Below, piece after piece: positions 16,751-25,884 of a stretch of DNA of 64,000 bases. Position 1 is the first letter of the stretch. Each line of letters starts with the position of its first letter. A model generated the notes under the pieces. That model did not search any database. It was not told the DNA's origin and saw nothing but the letters and a program-made list of their open reading frames with translations. The stretch lies in the NCBI GenBank assembly GCA_947581635.1, contig CANPVE010000011.1:17114-81113 (forward strand), written 5' to 3'. Made by a program: the position numbers and the translations under genes. This stretch comes from an uncultured Clostridia bacterium. GTDB taxonomy: Bacteria; Bacillota; Clostridia; Oscillospirales; Acutalibacteraceae.

Positions 16751-18206
16751 TGGCCGCTGGGTGGAAAGCATCAGCGGCAAAAACAGAAAGACTGTTAACC
16801 CTTCCAACGGGGAAACGCTGGCCGTTGTCACAGAGGGCGATATTGAGGACGCGCGTCTGGCTATTGCGGCGGCCAAGAGATCTTTCTATGTGACGCGCGA
16901 ATGGCGGGATACCGATGCGCAGACCAGGGGCGATGTGCTGCTGAAAATTGCCGATGAAATGGACAAGATCAGAGACGAGTTGGCTCGCACAGATACCCTC
17001 GACCACGGCAAGCCGCTTCGAGAGGCAGAAGCCGATGTTGATGACGCAATCCACTGCTTCCGCTATTATGCCGGCCTCATCAAAGCGCCATACGGCGGCG
17101 TGTACGATGTGAATGAGGGCTTCGGCAAAATGCACTCCTATACGGTGCATGAACCTGTGGGCGTGTGCGCACAAATTACGCCGTGGAATTATCCCCTGCT
17201 TATGGGAGTTTGGAAACTCGCACCTGCTATCGCGGCGGGCAACAGCATTGTTTTTAAACCAAGCTCCAACTGCGTGCTGTCCTGCATACGTCTTTTTGAG
17301 ATATTTGAAAAGGTGGGATTGCCCGCAGGCAGTGTGAATCTGGTGCTTGGCGCAGGTTCTACCATCGGCAACGAGTTGGCGGAAAACCATGATGTTGATA
17401 TGATTACCTTCACAGGCTCCACAGAGGTGGGACAGAGCATTATGCGCGCCGCCGCCGGCAATGTCAAAAAGATAGGGTTGGAATTGGGCGGCAAATCGCC
17501 AAATGTCATTTTTGCCGACGCTGATTTGGAGGGCGCTGTCGAATGGGCTATGCTCGCGATCTTTCTTAATCAAGGCGAAATCTGCTCGGCCGGTTCGCGC
17601 ATTATCATCGAAGAAAGCATAAAGGACAAATTCGTCAAGCGTTTGGCCGAAAGAGCCAACTCCATCACTATAGGTAATCCTTTGGAAAATCCCGATATGG
17701 GGCCGCTTGTTACCGAAAGCCACATGAACAAAGTGCTGGATTATATCCAAAAGGGAATCAACGAGGGCGCTACACTGGTTTGCGGGGGGTATCGCTATAC
17801 CGAAGGCGAATGTGCAAAGGGATATTATGTGCGCCCGACAGTATTTGACAACTGTACGGACGATATGACCATCGTGAAGGAGGAGATTTTTGGCCCGGTT
17901 GTCACCATCCAAACTTTTAAGACTGAACAAGAGGCTATCAATATGGCCAACAATACCGAGTACGGTTTGGCAGGCGCGGTGTTCACCTCCGACGGTGCAA
18001 GAGCGATTCGCGTGATAAAGGAGATTCGCGCGGGTATTACTTGGATCAATTGTTACAACCCTTGCTTCAACGAAGCGCCATGGGGCGGCTATAAGAAATC
18101 AGGTATCGGTCGGGAACTCGGCATACACGGCTTAGAGGAATATCAGGAGGTCAAACAGATTAATATCAATCTCAATCCCGGCGTTGTCGGCTGGTATGAG
18201 CATTGA
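16725..18206 (+). CDS. Gamma-aminobutyraldehyde / betaine-aldehyde-type dehydrogenase
   Basis: A 493-residue NAD(P)-dependent aldehyde dehydrogenase with ITPWNYPL, the GSTEVGQ nucleotide loop, catalytic Glu253 (LELGGKSPN) and Cys287 (NQGEICSAG). It would oxidise 4-aminobutyraldehyde to GABA, completing putrescine to GABA. The start at 16725 follows AAGGAAAGTGG. An upstream in-frame start at 16707 lies within the transporter gene and is less likely. The gene ends before a strong terminator. Betaine aldehyde dehydrogenase is the nearest alternative. Confidence 0.88.
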   Translation: MEIKKMYIDGRWVESISGKNRKTVNPSNGETLAVVTEGDIEDARLAIAAAKRSFYVTREWRDTDAQTRGDVLLKIADEMDKIRDELARTDTLDHGKPLREAEADVDDAIHCFRYYAGLIKAPYGGVYDVNEGFGKMHSYTVHEPVGVCAQITPWNYPLLMGVWKLAPAIAAGNSIVFKPSSNCVLSCIRLFEIFEKVGLPAGSVNLVLGAGSTIGNELAENHDVDMITFTGSTEVGQSIMRAAAGNVKKIGLELGGKSPNVIFADADLEGAVEWAMLAIFLNQGEICSAGSRIIIEESIKDKFVKRLAERANSITIGNPLENPDMGPLVTESHMNKVLDYIQKGINEGATLVCGGYRYTEGECAKGYYVRPTVFDNCTDDMTIVKEEIFGPVVTIQTFKTEQEAINMANNTEYGLAGAVFTSDGARAIRVIKEIRAGITWINCYNPCFNEAPWGGYKKSGIGRELGIHGLEEYQEVKQININLNPGVVGWYEH

Positions 18207-18277
18207 TCGATTCATAGTTTATTTTTTAATATATTCTGCATTTAAACGGAATGAATAAATTATGACGAAGTTCCGCC

Positions 18278-18331
18278 ATAAACAAACAGCCCAAAGATTC
18301 AACAAACCGAATCTTTGGGCTGTTTGTTTAT
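18278..18331 (+). terminator. Terminator of the putrescine aminotransferase operon
   Basis: A perfect 23-bp inverted repeat (18278-18300 with 18309-18331, 8-base loop) contains ACAGCCCAAAGATTC. Its AT-rich foot can serve as the U-tract in either direction. Confidence 0.85.
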
Positions 18332-18427
18332 GATATTATTTATTCAGGTGCTAAAGCAATGTTTGATATGAGGGCTGCAAAGGCGAGATGTAGATGGGTA
18401 TGGTTTCGATAGATAGAGTGATAGACA

Positions 18428-18845
18428 TTACTATGCTCCGCACACGGAGATTTGTCTGAAGGAATCGGATAACGCTCCCGTATGGTTCAACGGCATCGTC
18501 CGCTTGGAAGAGACGGTGATTCTTTTGAACCTCGGCGGCACTTCTGCGGAGCTTGATATCCACCTCTATCCGAAACAGAGGATGGACGGCGGCTCGGTCA
18601 CGCTTGCACAGGGCGTGGGCGGTCAGAAAGCGACCTTCCCGAATGCCATGAATGCCGGTGACAATGTGGCTCTGCTGGCATCTACGAGGAAATGCACGAG
18701 GAACGGCAGCACGGAAACGAAGGATGGATTTTACCAGTACAGCGCGGCGTGGGACTCCAAGCACATCGTGTCCCTGCCGCAGGGAAAATCCGTGCAGCTT
18801 TTGTATTCGATGCAGGAAATAGACGATGGAGGAATTCTTCTGTGA
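18428..18845 (+). pseudogene. Unidentified coding fragment (about 138 codons)
   Basis: The frame from HYYAPHTEICLKESDNAP through RLEETVILLNLGGTSAEL to SKHIVSLPQGKSV is open and GC-rich compared with the AT-rich DNA on either side. It has no start codon with a ribosome site and no recognisable domain. It looks like the tail of a larger, perhaps extracellular or phage-derived, protein whose front was lost in rearrangement. I do not recognise the family. Confidence 0.35.
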
Positions 18846-18884
18846 TAAGATAGTGACGAAAACATAAAGACTCATTGAAATCTC

Positions 18885-18913
18885 TTGACAAAAGTTCATC
18901 AAACAGATATAAT
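18885..18913 (+). promoter_or_regulatory. Consensus sigma-A promoter of the TetR gene
   Basis: Perfect boxes: -35 TTGACA (18885-18890), 17 bases, -10 TATAAT (18908-18913). Confidence 0.9.
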
Positions 18914-18931
18914 CTTAGCAGCGTTAAGATT
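18911..18931. promoter_or_regulatory. Probable TetR operator overlapping the -10 box
   Basis: Inverted repeat AATCTTA / TAAGATT with a 7-base centre. It overlaps the end of the -10 hexamer and the transcription start, the usual place for autorepression by a TetR protein. Confidence 0.7.
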
Positions 18932-18943
18932 ATGGAGGCTGAA

Positions 18944-19516
18944 ATGAGTAAAAGAGCCTATCATCATGGAAATTTGAAACAGGAACTAATAGACAGAGGA
19001 CTTGAGTTTATCGATCAAAACGGAGTAGAATCTCTGTCCATGCGTAAACTGGCAATTCTTTCAGGAGTAAGCAGTGCTGCGCCATATGCGCATTTTAAGA
19101 ACAAGAAAGCATTTCTATCGGAAGTGCAGAATTATATTACAGAACAGTTTACAGACACACTCCAGAAAACTTATGAAATGTGTAACGACAGAGAACGGGT
19201 GCTTTTGGAACTTGGAAAAAGCTATGTATTGTTTTTTCGCCAAAATCCTTTGTTTTACAGTTTTATCTTTTCTCACGGAGAAATTGATGTTAATTATTAT
19301 CCGCCTTTTCAAATGTTCCAGCACATTGTACGTGAAGTCTTGAATGAACTATATGGTGGGAAAATAGATGAACAAAGCATTTATAATAAAACCTTGGCAA
19401 TGTGGGCTATGGTACACGGTCTGGCGCAATTATATACATTCCCGGCATTTCGAACGATGGATAATCGAAATATGGAAGACAAGATAGAAGATATTCTATC
19501 TTCGGTAACAATCTGA
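18944..19516 (+). CDS. TetR/AcrR-family transcriptional regulator
   Basis: The 190-residue protein opens KRAYHHGNLKQELIDRGLEF and has the helix-turn-helix SMRKLAILSGVSSAAPYAHF followed by KNKKAFLSEV, as in TetR proteins. The C-terminal half is the variable ligand domain (TetR_C_33-like). The start at 18944 follows GGAGG; an earlier in-frame start would lie upstream of the promoter -35. It is 14 bases before the ferredoxin gene and probably controls both through the operator on its promoter. The inducer is unknown. Confidence 0.85.
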   Translation: MSKRAYHHGNLKQELIDRGLEFIDQNGVESLSMRKLAILSGVSSAAPYAHFKNKKAFLSEVQNYITEQFTDTLQKTYEMCNDRERVLLELGKSYVLFFRQNPLFYSFIFSHGEIDVNYYPPFQMFQHIVREVLNELYGGKIDEQSIYNKTLAMWAMVHGLAQLYTFPAFRTMDNRNMEDKIEDILSSVTI

Positions 19517-19530
19517 TTGGAGATAAGCAT

Positions 19531-20304
19531 ATGTTAGGAATATATATGAGTGGAACAGGAAATACACAGCATTGTGTCATAAAGCTGCTGGGGTTAATTG
19601 ATTCTGAGGTTGAAAGCATTCGGATAACGAAAGCGAATGAAGAAAAGATTGTTGATAGAATCAAGGAAAACAACACAATCATTCTCGCATACCCTACTCA
19701 GTTTTCAAACATGCCATATATGGTTCGTGACTTTATTAAAAGGAATCAAACTATTTGGTTGGGGAAAAAAGTATTATGTATGACGACAATGGGAATCTTC
19801 TCTGGTGACGGTGCTGGCTGCAGTGCGAGACTTTTGAAAAGATACGGAGCAGAAATAATAGGTGGACTTCAAATTCGTATGCCGGATGCGGTATGCGATA
19901 ACAAAATGCTGAAAAAGCCTCTAAAAGAGAATCAAAGGCTTGTTAAAGAAGCGGACAAAAAGATAGAAGATGTCGCAAAGGACATTATGGAAAACGGTAA
20001 ATATCCCAAAGAAGGAATCAGTTTTATTTCCCACATGGTAGGCCTTTTTGGACAAAGACTGTGGTTTTATAACAAGACAACGGAATATTCAAAAAAACTT
20101 AAAATAAGTGATGATTGTATTGGATGCGGACTTTGCAGTAAAAACTGTCCAATGGAAAATTTGCGTATTAAGGATGGAAAGGCTGTTGCAGGATACAGTT
20201 GTGCGATGTGCTATTTCTGTATAAGTACATGTCCAAAACGGGCAATAACGCTTCTCGGAAGCAAAGTGTTTGAACAATGCAGATACGAAAGTTATGAGGG
20301 ATAA
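19531..20304 (+). CDS. EFR1-type flavodoxin/ferredoxin protein
   Basis: 257 residues in two parts. The N terminus (MLGIYMSGTGNTQHCV, then IILAYPTQFSNMPYMVRDF) is a flavodoxin-like fold with an FMN loop. The C terminus carries two 4Fe-4S ligand sets, CIGCGLCSKNCP (about 203-214) and CAMCYFCISTCP (about 230-241). Such EFR1 proteins are common in anaerobic Firmicutes and move electrons, but their partners are mostly unknown. It follows the TetR gene in a two-gene operon. Confidence 0.85.
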   Translation: MLGIYMSGTGNTQHCVIKLLGLIDSEVESIRITKANEEKIVDRIKENNTIILAYPTQFSNMPYMVRDFIKRNQTIWLGKKVLCMTTMGIFSGDGAGCSARLLKRYGAEIIGGLQIRMPDAVCDNKMLKKPLKENQRLVKEADKKIEDVAKDIMENGKYPKEGISFISHMVGLFGQRLWFYNKTTEYSKKLKISDDCIGCGLCSKNCPMENLRIKDGKAVAGYSCAMCYFCISTCPKRAITLLGSKVFEQCRYESYEG

Positions 20305-20367
20305 CAAGCTACTAAAGGACATTATTTTTTAGAGAAATAAGTGTTGAATGGTAACTTGTTAGAGACT

Positions 20368-20427
20368 AGAGTATGTTCACATAAGGGTTTACAAGCATGT
20401 AAGAATACAGTATAATAAAATCATGAA
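20368..20427 (+). repeat. IS-end repeat, copy 1
   Basis: 60 bases starting AGAGTATGTTCACATAA, about 56 of them identical to 21748-21807. It includes a promoter (TTTACA at 20388, TATAAT at 20411, 17 bases apart) and the start codon of the transposase remnant, so it is the left end of an insertion sequence. Confidence 0.8.
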
Positions 20428-20630
20428 ACTGACTAAAAAACAATTCAGAAAAATAGAGCATTTAATGCCAATACCAAGGAAACCACCCGAAATTTCAAAT
20501 TATCAATTCTTGTATGCATTACTTTACATGATAGAAAATGGCTGTAAATGGAAAGCTTTGCCGAAAAAGTTTGGGAAGTGGCACACCATTTATATGAAAT
20601 TTAACAGGTGGTCAAAAAACGGAACCATAC
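20423..20630 (+). pseudogene. IS5-type transposase, N-terminal remnant
   Basis: About 69 codons match the start of an IS5/IS427-group transposase (LTKKQFRKIEHLMP, NGCKWKALPKKFGKWHTIY, MKFNRWSKNGT). The frame then runs into unrelated GC-rich sequence at about 20630, so the catalytic DDE domain is gone. Confidence 0.75.
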
Positions 20631-21033
20631 AAATCCCTCGTTCACGTCGGGCGACAAGTCAAAAGTCACCGAGGAATTGTCCTTCACGGACGGCAAGTAC
20701 AGCGCCACTCTCACCGACAAAAACAAAATGCTGGCAAAGTACGACTTCACCAGCGCGGACAAAAACGTGACGGTTTCAAAAAACGGCGACAAACTCACAA
20801 TCACGGCCGCCGCCGGCTTTGACGGCAAGATTCTGATCACCGCCTCGCGCAACAATCTGCCGACAATGACCGAAACCTCCCGTTTGCTCGCCTACGGCGA
20901 CACGGAATTTCAGGACGTAATCGTGGGGGCGGACAACATGGAGACGGTCAAAGCGGACAGGCTGATTGACAGCTACACCACCGACGAAAATGGAAAATTC
21001 ACCACGATCTGTTGCTTAAATTTGGCGATATAG
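20630..21033 (+). pseudogene. Fragment of a thioester-type surface adhesin
   Basis: The frame reads LSFTDGKYSATLTDKN, NVTVSKNGDKLTITAAAGF and KILITASRNNLPTM. From memory these match the repeated beta-sandwich domain next to the Cys-Gln thioester domain of Gram-positive surface proteins. It has no start of its own, is fused to the transposase remnant, and ends at an unrelated stop. Base composition is richer in GC than its neighbours. Confidence 0.55.
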
Positions 21034-21333
21034 GATTTTTGATTCTTCCCCATGTTGAATATCTCCTTTGTGCCTTCATTTAATAATATAGCTTGTTTAA
21101 CCTTTTTGCTTGCATTTACATACTAACGATATGTGTTTAAAAGTCGTAAAGTCGGCAGTATAGTCGAAGTTGGTATTCTCGCTGAGAAAATCGCTGTTTG
21201 CGGTAGATTTCTTCACATTTGAGTGATATAATATTAAATGTCGAGTAGGTGACTGTTCGACAAATCTCGGCATTTGTAAAGGTGATGAAATACCAGTGCG
21301 GTGTGTTGTTTTTTATGAAAGCTGGCAAATGGA
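21034..21333. other. Intergenic, no gene seen
   Basis: About 300 AT-rich bases with no frame I can support and no clear terminator. Confidence 0.4.
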
Positions 21334-21696
21334 ATGCTGCGGGACGGCATTTTCCTAGGGGACAAGGTAAAGTGGCTTGTGCTAAAAAATGAATGCTTGC
21401 AAACGTCCATTGATGTAGGAGTAATCAATTATATATACGAGGCCCATAGTTCTGAATGGGAAAAGATATTTGTCTTAGAAGGAAAAGTTGAAGCAATTAA
21501 GACTCTATATGAAAGATATGCACCAGATGAGTATAATGCTCGTATATTGGTGCCGGTTGACGGAGAATTGGTTGAAGTTGAAAGTGCAAAAGGTTTTGAC
21601 AAGGAATTCAAGGACATGGAATCCAGCGCATATATTGTTACCTTAAATGAATATGTCATTCGCCCCGCAAAAAAAGAAGATGTTACTTTTAGATAA
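21334..21696 (+). CDS. Hypothetical protein, possible remnant
   Basis: A 120-residue acidic soluble protein (KWLVLKNECLQTSIDVG, EKIFVLEGKVEAIKTLYERY, ARILVPVDGELVEVE). No ribosome site stands before the first ATG, so the start is doubtful. No family recognised. It lies between two copies of an IS end and may have been carried there. Confidence 0.45.
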   Translation: MLRDGIFLGDKVKWLVLKNECLQTSIDVGVINYIYEAHSSEWEKIFVLEGKVEAIKTLYERYAPDEYNARILVPVDGELVEVESAKGFDKEFKDMESSAYIVTLNEYVIRPAKKEDVTFR

Positions 21697-21747
21697 ATGC
21701 CGATTAGTTGATCAGCCTTTAGAGGAATGAGATATGGAAATGATTTT

Positions 21748-21807
21748 AGAGTGTGTTCACATAAAGGTTTATAAGCGTGTAAGAATACAGTATAATAAAA
21801 TCATGAA
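21748..21807 (+). repeat. IS-end repeat, copy 2 (solo)
   Basis: Near-identical to 20368-20427, starting AGAGTGTGTTCACATAA and including TATAAT at 21791-21796. After it comes ATGAAGCGG, which is not transposase. It is a lone IS end that could still drive transcription rightward. Confidence 0.75.
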
Positions 21808-21984
21808 GCGGTTGTTATTTTTACCACTGTGGCATTGCGGACAAGATAAATGTAACCTTCCAAAACGTGTTATAGAGCACTATGCGAATAAATCACTAAA
21901 ATGTTACACTTTTTGATAAAATTAGAAAAAGTTAAAATTAACAAAATTCATTTAGATATTCCCACAAATTCGTTATATGTACTA

Positions 21985-22012
21985 TTGACTTTATGCAATA
22001 TTCTGCTATAAT
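21985..22012 (+). promoter_or_regulatory. Promoter before the UDP-glucose dehydrogenase remnant
   Basis: -35 TTGACT (21985-21990), 16-base spacer, -10 TATAAT (22007-22012). It gives a leader of about 165 bases and may once have been the main promoter of the exopolysaccharide locus. Confidence 0.55.
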
Positions 22013-22185
22013 TGACACAGTAATGTATATGACTTTGCTTCTCCTCAAAAGGTTGTGCTTTTTGATAAAATTAGAAAATTAATTATCATATTTAAACTTA
22101 ATACATTCAGTATTTCGTCATTGTACGACAGAATTATCTAAAATATAAATTACTAAAAAAGGTTTTAATAATTGGAGAATATTTT

Positions 22186-22888
22186 ATGAATGCTTTTAAA
22201 GATTTAAAAATAGCTGTTGCTGGAACCGGATATGTCGGACTTTCCATTGCCACGCTTTTGGCTCAGCATCATAAGGTTATTGCGGTTGATATTGCTCCAG
22301 ATAAAGTTGATTTGATTAACAGTCGCAAGTCACCTGTTCAGGACAGTATATTGAAAAGTACTTAGCTGAAAAGGAGCTTGATTTCACTGCTACTCTTGAC
22401 GCAAAGTCGGCATACATCGATGCCGATTTTGTTATAATTGCAGCACCGACCAACTATGACTCAAGTACACAGCATTTTGATACAAGTGCTGTCGAGAATG
22501 TCATTGACCTGGTTATGAAATATAATCCAAAAGCTATCATGATAATAAATATACTATTCCGGTTTGATATACGAAAAGTATTCGGGAGAAAACAGGAAGC
22601 TAAAATATTCTATTCAGCTCAGAATTTTTACGTGAATCAAAGGTATTGTACGATAATTTATATCCCAGCCGAATCATTGCAGGCACTGATATGGAGGACG
22701 AGCGACCGGTTAATGCAGCACACATTTTTGCAAAGCTGCTTCAGGAAGGAGCTATTAAGGAGAACATCGACACACTGTTCATGGGTTTTACAGAAGCGGA
22801 AGCCGTGAAACTGTTTGCCAATGCTTATCCTTCAAGTTCAAGTATGTTAATCGGGCTCACGGCGGAGTGGGAGTATCATGCTGTCTGA
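22186..22888 (+). pseudogene. Degenerate UDP-glucose 6-dehydrogenase
   Basis: It starts well (GGAGAAT before ATG, then [20 protein letters not shown] with the Rossmann GxGYVGL) but shifts frame near 22340 (after SPVQD). The sequence continues as AEKELDFTATLDAKSAY, then [16 protein letters not shown], then decays further, with a last recognisable piece [19 protein letters not shown]. The second half (active-site Cys, UDP domain) is missing. An intact homologue is at 24556-25815, so this is a redundant relic. Confidence 0.85.
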
Positions 22889-23447
22889 TGGGCCAGAATG
22901 ATACTATTCAACCGCATTCATTACAAAACTGTAGCAAACAGTTTGATTGTGTTGTTCAACGATTTGAAAATGTGAAGAAACATATGTTAGTGTGCGCTAT
23001 TCACATCAGTTGGGGAACACAGAGTAAGAGATAGAAAAGATGATAGAGTTAGACGGTTAAAGAAACTGACTTGGATTTAGAGGATATGCACATGAGAACA
23101 GTTTGGTGTTCTAGAAAAATCCAGTAATATCAAGGCTTTTCATTACTCAACGGAATAAGAGATGAGCTGGATAAATGAGCTTGACTGCAATAGGGGAGAT
23201 TGAAGTCAAGAATGTAAAACTCTTTATTTCGAGATTATCCGTTGAAGATAAGTCAGTTAATTCGATGGATTTGGATTGAGAGTATGCCATGAGGGGATGG
23301 GATTGCGGAATAGAGGACGAGAAACACAGGGGATTTGGGGAAAAGAGTTTTACAGTACTGGGGAAAAGCTGTGAGGCGGGGACTGCTGTTTGTCCACACC
23401 TTTCTCACACTGTTTTTAATATAGAAAGAAATCGGGAGCAGGAAACA
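22889..23447. other. Intergenic between dead UDP-glucose dehydrogenase and epimerase
   Basis: About 560 bases with many stops in all frames. No family is recognised. The next gene's frame is open from 23289, but its first 53 codons look unlike an epimerase. Confidence 0.5.
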
Positions 23448-24527
23448 ATGGTCAACATGAATTTGGATTTAAACGGCAAAACAATCCTCGTGACTGGTTC
23501 ACCAGGATTCATAGGTGCGAACCTTGTTGTGCGTCTTTTAAGGGAGCTGTCCTCTGGACATATCATCAGTTTTGACAGCATGAACAACTACTACGATGTT
23601 AGCCTGAAGGAATACCGGCTTGCGGAGATTGAAAAGGCGGCAGAAAACAGCAATGTGAGACACACCTTTATAAAGGGTAATCTTGCTGACAAGGCGCTTG
23701 TGGACAAGGTGTTTGCAGAGTGTAAGCCAGACATCGTTGTGAACCTTGCAGCGCAGGCTGGTGTCCGCTACTCCATAGAGCATCCGGATGTTTATATCGA
23801 GTCCAATATCATCGGATTCTTCAATATATTAGAGGCTTGCCGCCACAATCCTGTGGAACACCTGGTGTACGCTTCGTCATCATCCGTTTACGGAGGCAAC
23901 AAGAAAGTTCCGTTCAGTACTGATGACAAGGTGGATAACCCAGTCAGCCTGTATGCGGCGACCAAGAAGTCCAATGAACTTCTGGCACATGCCTACTCGA
24001 AACTCTACAACATTCCATCGACCGGTTTACGTTTCTTTACGGTCTACGGTCCTGCAGGACGCCCGGATATGTTCTACTACTCCGCTACTCAGAAGCTGAG
24101 CTCCGGGAGGACAATCCAGATCTTCAACTATGGCAACTGTAAACGTGATTTCACCTATATCGATGACATTGTGGAAGGCGTTGTCCTGGTCATGCAGGGA
24201 GCACCGGAGAAGAAAACGGGGGAAGACGGTCTGCCGATTCCACCATACCGTGTCTACAACATTGGAGGCGGCACACCGGAAAATCTGCTGGACTACATCA
24301 GCACTTTGCAGGAGGAGCTTGTCCGTGCCGGTGTTCTGCCGGAGGACTATGACTTCGAGGGACACAGGGAACTGGTTCCCATGCAGCCGGGTGATGTGCC
24401 TGTGACTTACGCAGAGAGTCAGGCACTGGAATGCGACTTCGGCTTCAGACCAACGATTGACATCAGGACGGGGCTGCGGAAGTTTGCGGAATGGTATAAG
24501 GGCTATTACATAGACGGGAAGAGATAA
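23448..24527 (+). CDS. NAD-dependent epimerase, probably UDP-glucuronate 4-epimerase
   Basis: A 359-residue extended SDR: GSPGFIGANL dinucleotide loop, ASSSSVYGG with the active-site Ser, and YAATKKSNE with the catalytic Tyr-Lys. FDSMNNYYDVSLKEYRL and RFFTVYGPAGRPDM are typical of UDP-glucuronate 4-epimerases. I choose 23448 because it has GGGAGCAGGA before it and the NAD loop then lies near residue 17. It would turn UDP-glucuronate, made by the next gene, into UDP-galacturonate. A truncated copy is at 61293-62007. Confidence 0.85.
   Translation: MVNMNLDLNGKTILVTGSPGFIGANLVVRLLRELSSGHIISFDSMNNYYDVSLKEYRLAEIEKAAENSNVRHTFIKGNLADKALVDKVFAECKPDIVVNLAAQAGVRYSIEHPDVYIESNIIGFFNILEACRHNPVEHLVYASSSSVYGGNKKVPFSTDDKVDNPVSLYAATKKSNELLAHAYSKLYNIPSTGLRFFTVYGPAGRPDMFYYSATQKLSSGRTIQIFNYGNCKRDFTYIDDIVEGVVLVMQGAPEKKTGEDGLPIPPYRVYNIGGGTPENLLDYISTLQEELVRAGVLPEDYDFEGHRELVPMQPGDVPVTYAESQALECDFGFRPTIDIRTGLRKFAEWYKGYYIDGKR
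23815..24524 (+). repeat. Direct repeat, copy A (3' two-thirds of the epimerase gene)
   Basis: About 710 bases nearly identical to 61293-62004 in the same orientation. The copies bracket about 37.5 kb. Confidence 0.85.
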
Positions 24528-24555
24528 AGAAATAGAATGCTAGACAAAAGAATGG

Positions 24556-25815
24556 ATGATTGAAATGGTTAACGAACAAACTGGAAAAAAATACAAAATT
24601 GCAGTTGCAGGGACGGGCTATGTTGGCTTGTCCCTTGCCGTGTTGCTTGCGCAGAATAACCAGGTAACGGCGGTGGATATCCTCCCTGAGAAGGTTGAGA
24701 AGATCAATAACAGGATCAGTCCGATACGGGATAAGGAGATTGAAGAATATCTCGCTGAGAAGGATCTAGATTTGACCGCCACACTGGACGCAGCAAGCGC
24801 TTATGCGGACGCGGACTTTGTCATTATTGCTGCCCCGACCAACTATGACCCGCAGAAGAATTTCTTTGATTGTTCATCGGTCGAGGCCGTGATCGAGCTG
24901 GTATTAAAGAGCAGTGATAAGGCTGTAATGGTGATTAAAAGTACCATTCCGGTTGGATATACAAAATCGGTCAGAAAAAAGTATAACACGGATCGGATCA
25001 TATTCAGCCCGGAGTTCCTGCGGGAATCCAAGGCACTCTACGACAATTTGTATCCGAGCCGTATTATCGTTGGCTGTGATGAGGCCACCAGCTATGCCGC
25101 GGAAATCTTCTCAGGAATGCTGGTTGAGGGAGCAGTGAAGAAGGATATAGAAGTTCTCTACATGGGCTTTACCGAAGCTGAAGCAGTCAAACTTTTTGCG
25201 AACACATATTTAGCTCTTAGGGTCTCATTTTTCAACGAGCTGGATACATACGCAGAGGTCAAAGGCCTGAATACTGCGGATATCATCAGAGGTGTCAGCC
25301 TGGATCCTCGAATTGGTGATTACTACAACAACCCAAGCTTCGGCTACGGCGGATACTGCCTGCCGAAAGACACGAAGCAGCTTCTGGCCAATTATCAGGA
25401 TATACCTGAGAATCTGATAGAAGCTATTGTAGAGAGCAACCGGACAAGAAAGGATTTCATTGCGGATAGAGTTCTGGAGAAAGCCGGCTACTACACAGCA
25501 TCAAGTATGTGGAACGCAGAAAAGGAGCGTCCGATCACAGTTGGTGTATACAGGCTGACGATGAAGGCAAATAGCGATAACTTCCGCCAGAGCAGTATCC
25601 AGGGCGTTATGAAGCGGCTGAAGGCGAAAGGCGCGACAGTTATTATCTATGAGCCTACACTGCCTGATGGAGCTACTTTCTTTGGAAGTCTGGTTGTGAA
25701 CGATGTGGAGAAATTCAAGCGCGGCGCGGATGCGATCATTGCGAACAGGTATGAGGCAGTTCTCGACGATGTGAGCGAGAAGGTTTATACGCGGGATATT
25801 TATAAGCGTGATTAA
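24556..25815 (+). CDS. UDP-glucose 6-dehydrogenase
   Basis: A complete 419-residue UDP-glucose/GDP-mannose dehydrogenase: [67 protein letters not shown], and [12 protein letters not shown] with the catalytic Cys. It oxidises UDP-glucose to UDP-glucuronate, the substrate of the epimerase 28 bases upstream. A second start at 24565 is equally possible. Confidence 0.92.
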   Translation: MIEMVNEQTGKKYKIAVAGTGYVGLSLAVLLAQNNQVTAVDILPEKVEKINNRISPIRDKEIEEYLAEKDLDLTATLDAASAYADADFVIIAAPTNYDPQKNFFDCSSVEAVIELVLKSSDKAVMVIKSTIPVGYTKSVRKKYNTDRIIFSPEFLRESKALYDNLYPSRIIVGCDEATSYAAEIFSGMLVEGAVKKDIEVLYMGFTEAEAVKLFANTYLALRVSFFNELDTYAEVKGLNTADIIRGVSLDPRIGDYYNNPSFGYGGYCLPKDTKQLLANYQDIPENLIEAIVESNRTRKDFIADRVLEKAGYYTASSMWNAEKERPITVGVYRLTMKANSDNFRQSSIQGVMKRLKAKGATVIIYEPTLPDGATFFGSLVVNDVEKFKRGADAIIANRYEAVLDDVSEKVYTRDIYKRD

Positions 25816-25846
25816 TCATAACTTAATCTAACACAAATAAAAAAAC

Positions 25847-25865
25847 TGCCTGATTATGAGGCAGA
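25847..25865 (-). terminator. Terminator-like hairpin facing the minus strand
   Basis: CTGCCT / AGGCAG stem, with the plus-strand A-run before it giving a T-run on the minus strand. No minus-strand gene is seen here, so its use is unclear. Confidence 0.4.
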
Positions 25866-25884
25866 TAATGATGAGGAGTAAGTT

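Larger units (their letters stand above)
21697..22185. other. AT-rich intergenic region with IS end, short repeat and promoter
   Basis: It holds IS-end copy 2 (21748-21807), a 20-base repeat TTTTTGATAAAATTAGAAAA near 21910 and again near 22061 (copies differ slightly at the edges), and a promoter at 21985-22012. No coding frame is supported. Confidence 0.6.

Noticed and set aside
16641..17930. A 429-codon open frame on the minus strand
   Set aside because: It is antisense to the aldehyde dehydrogenase gene, which has all family motifs; the minus frame has no recognisable domain and no ribosome site.
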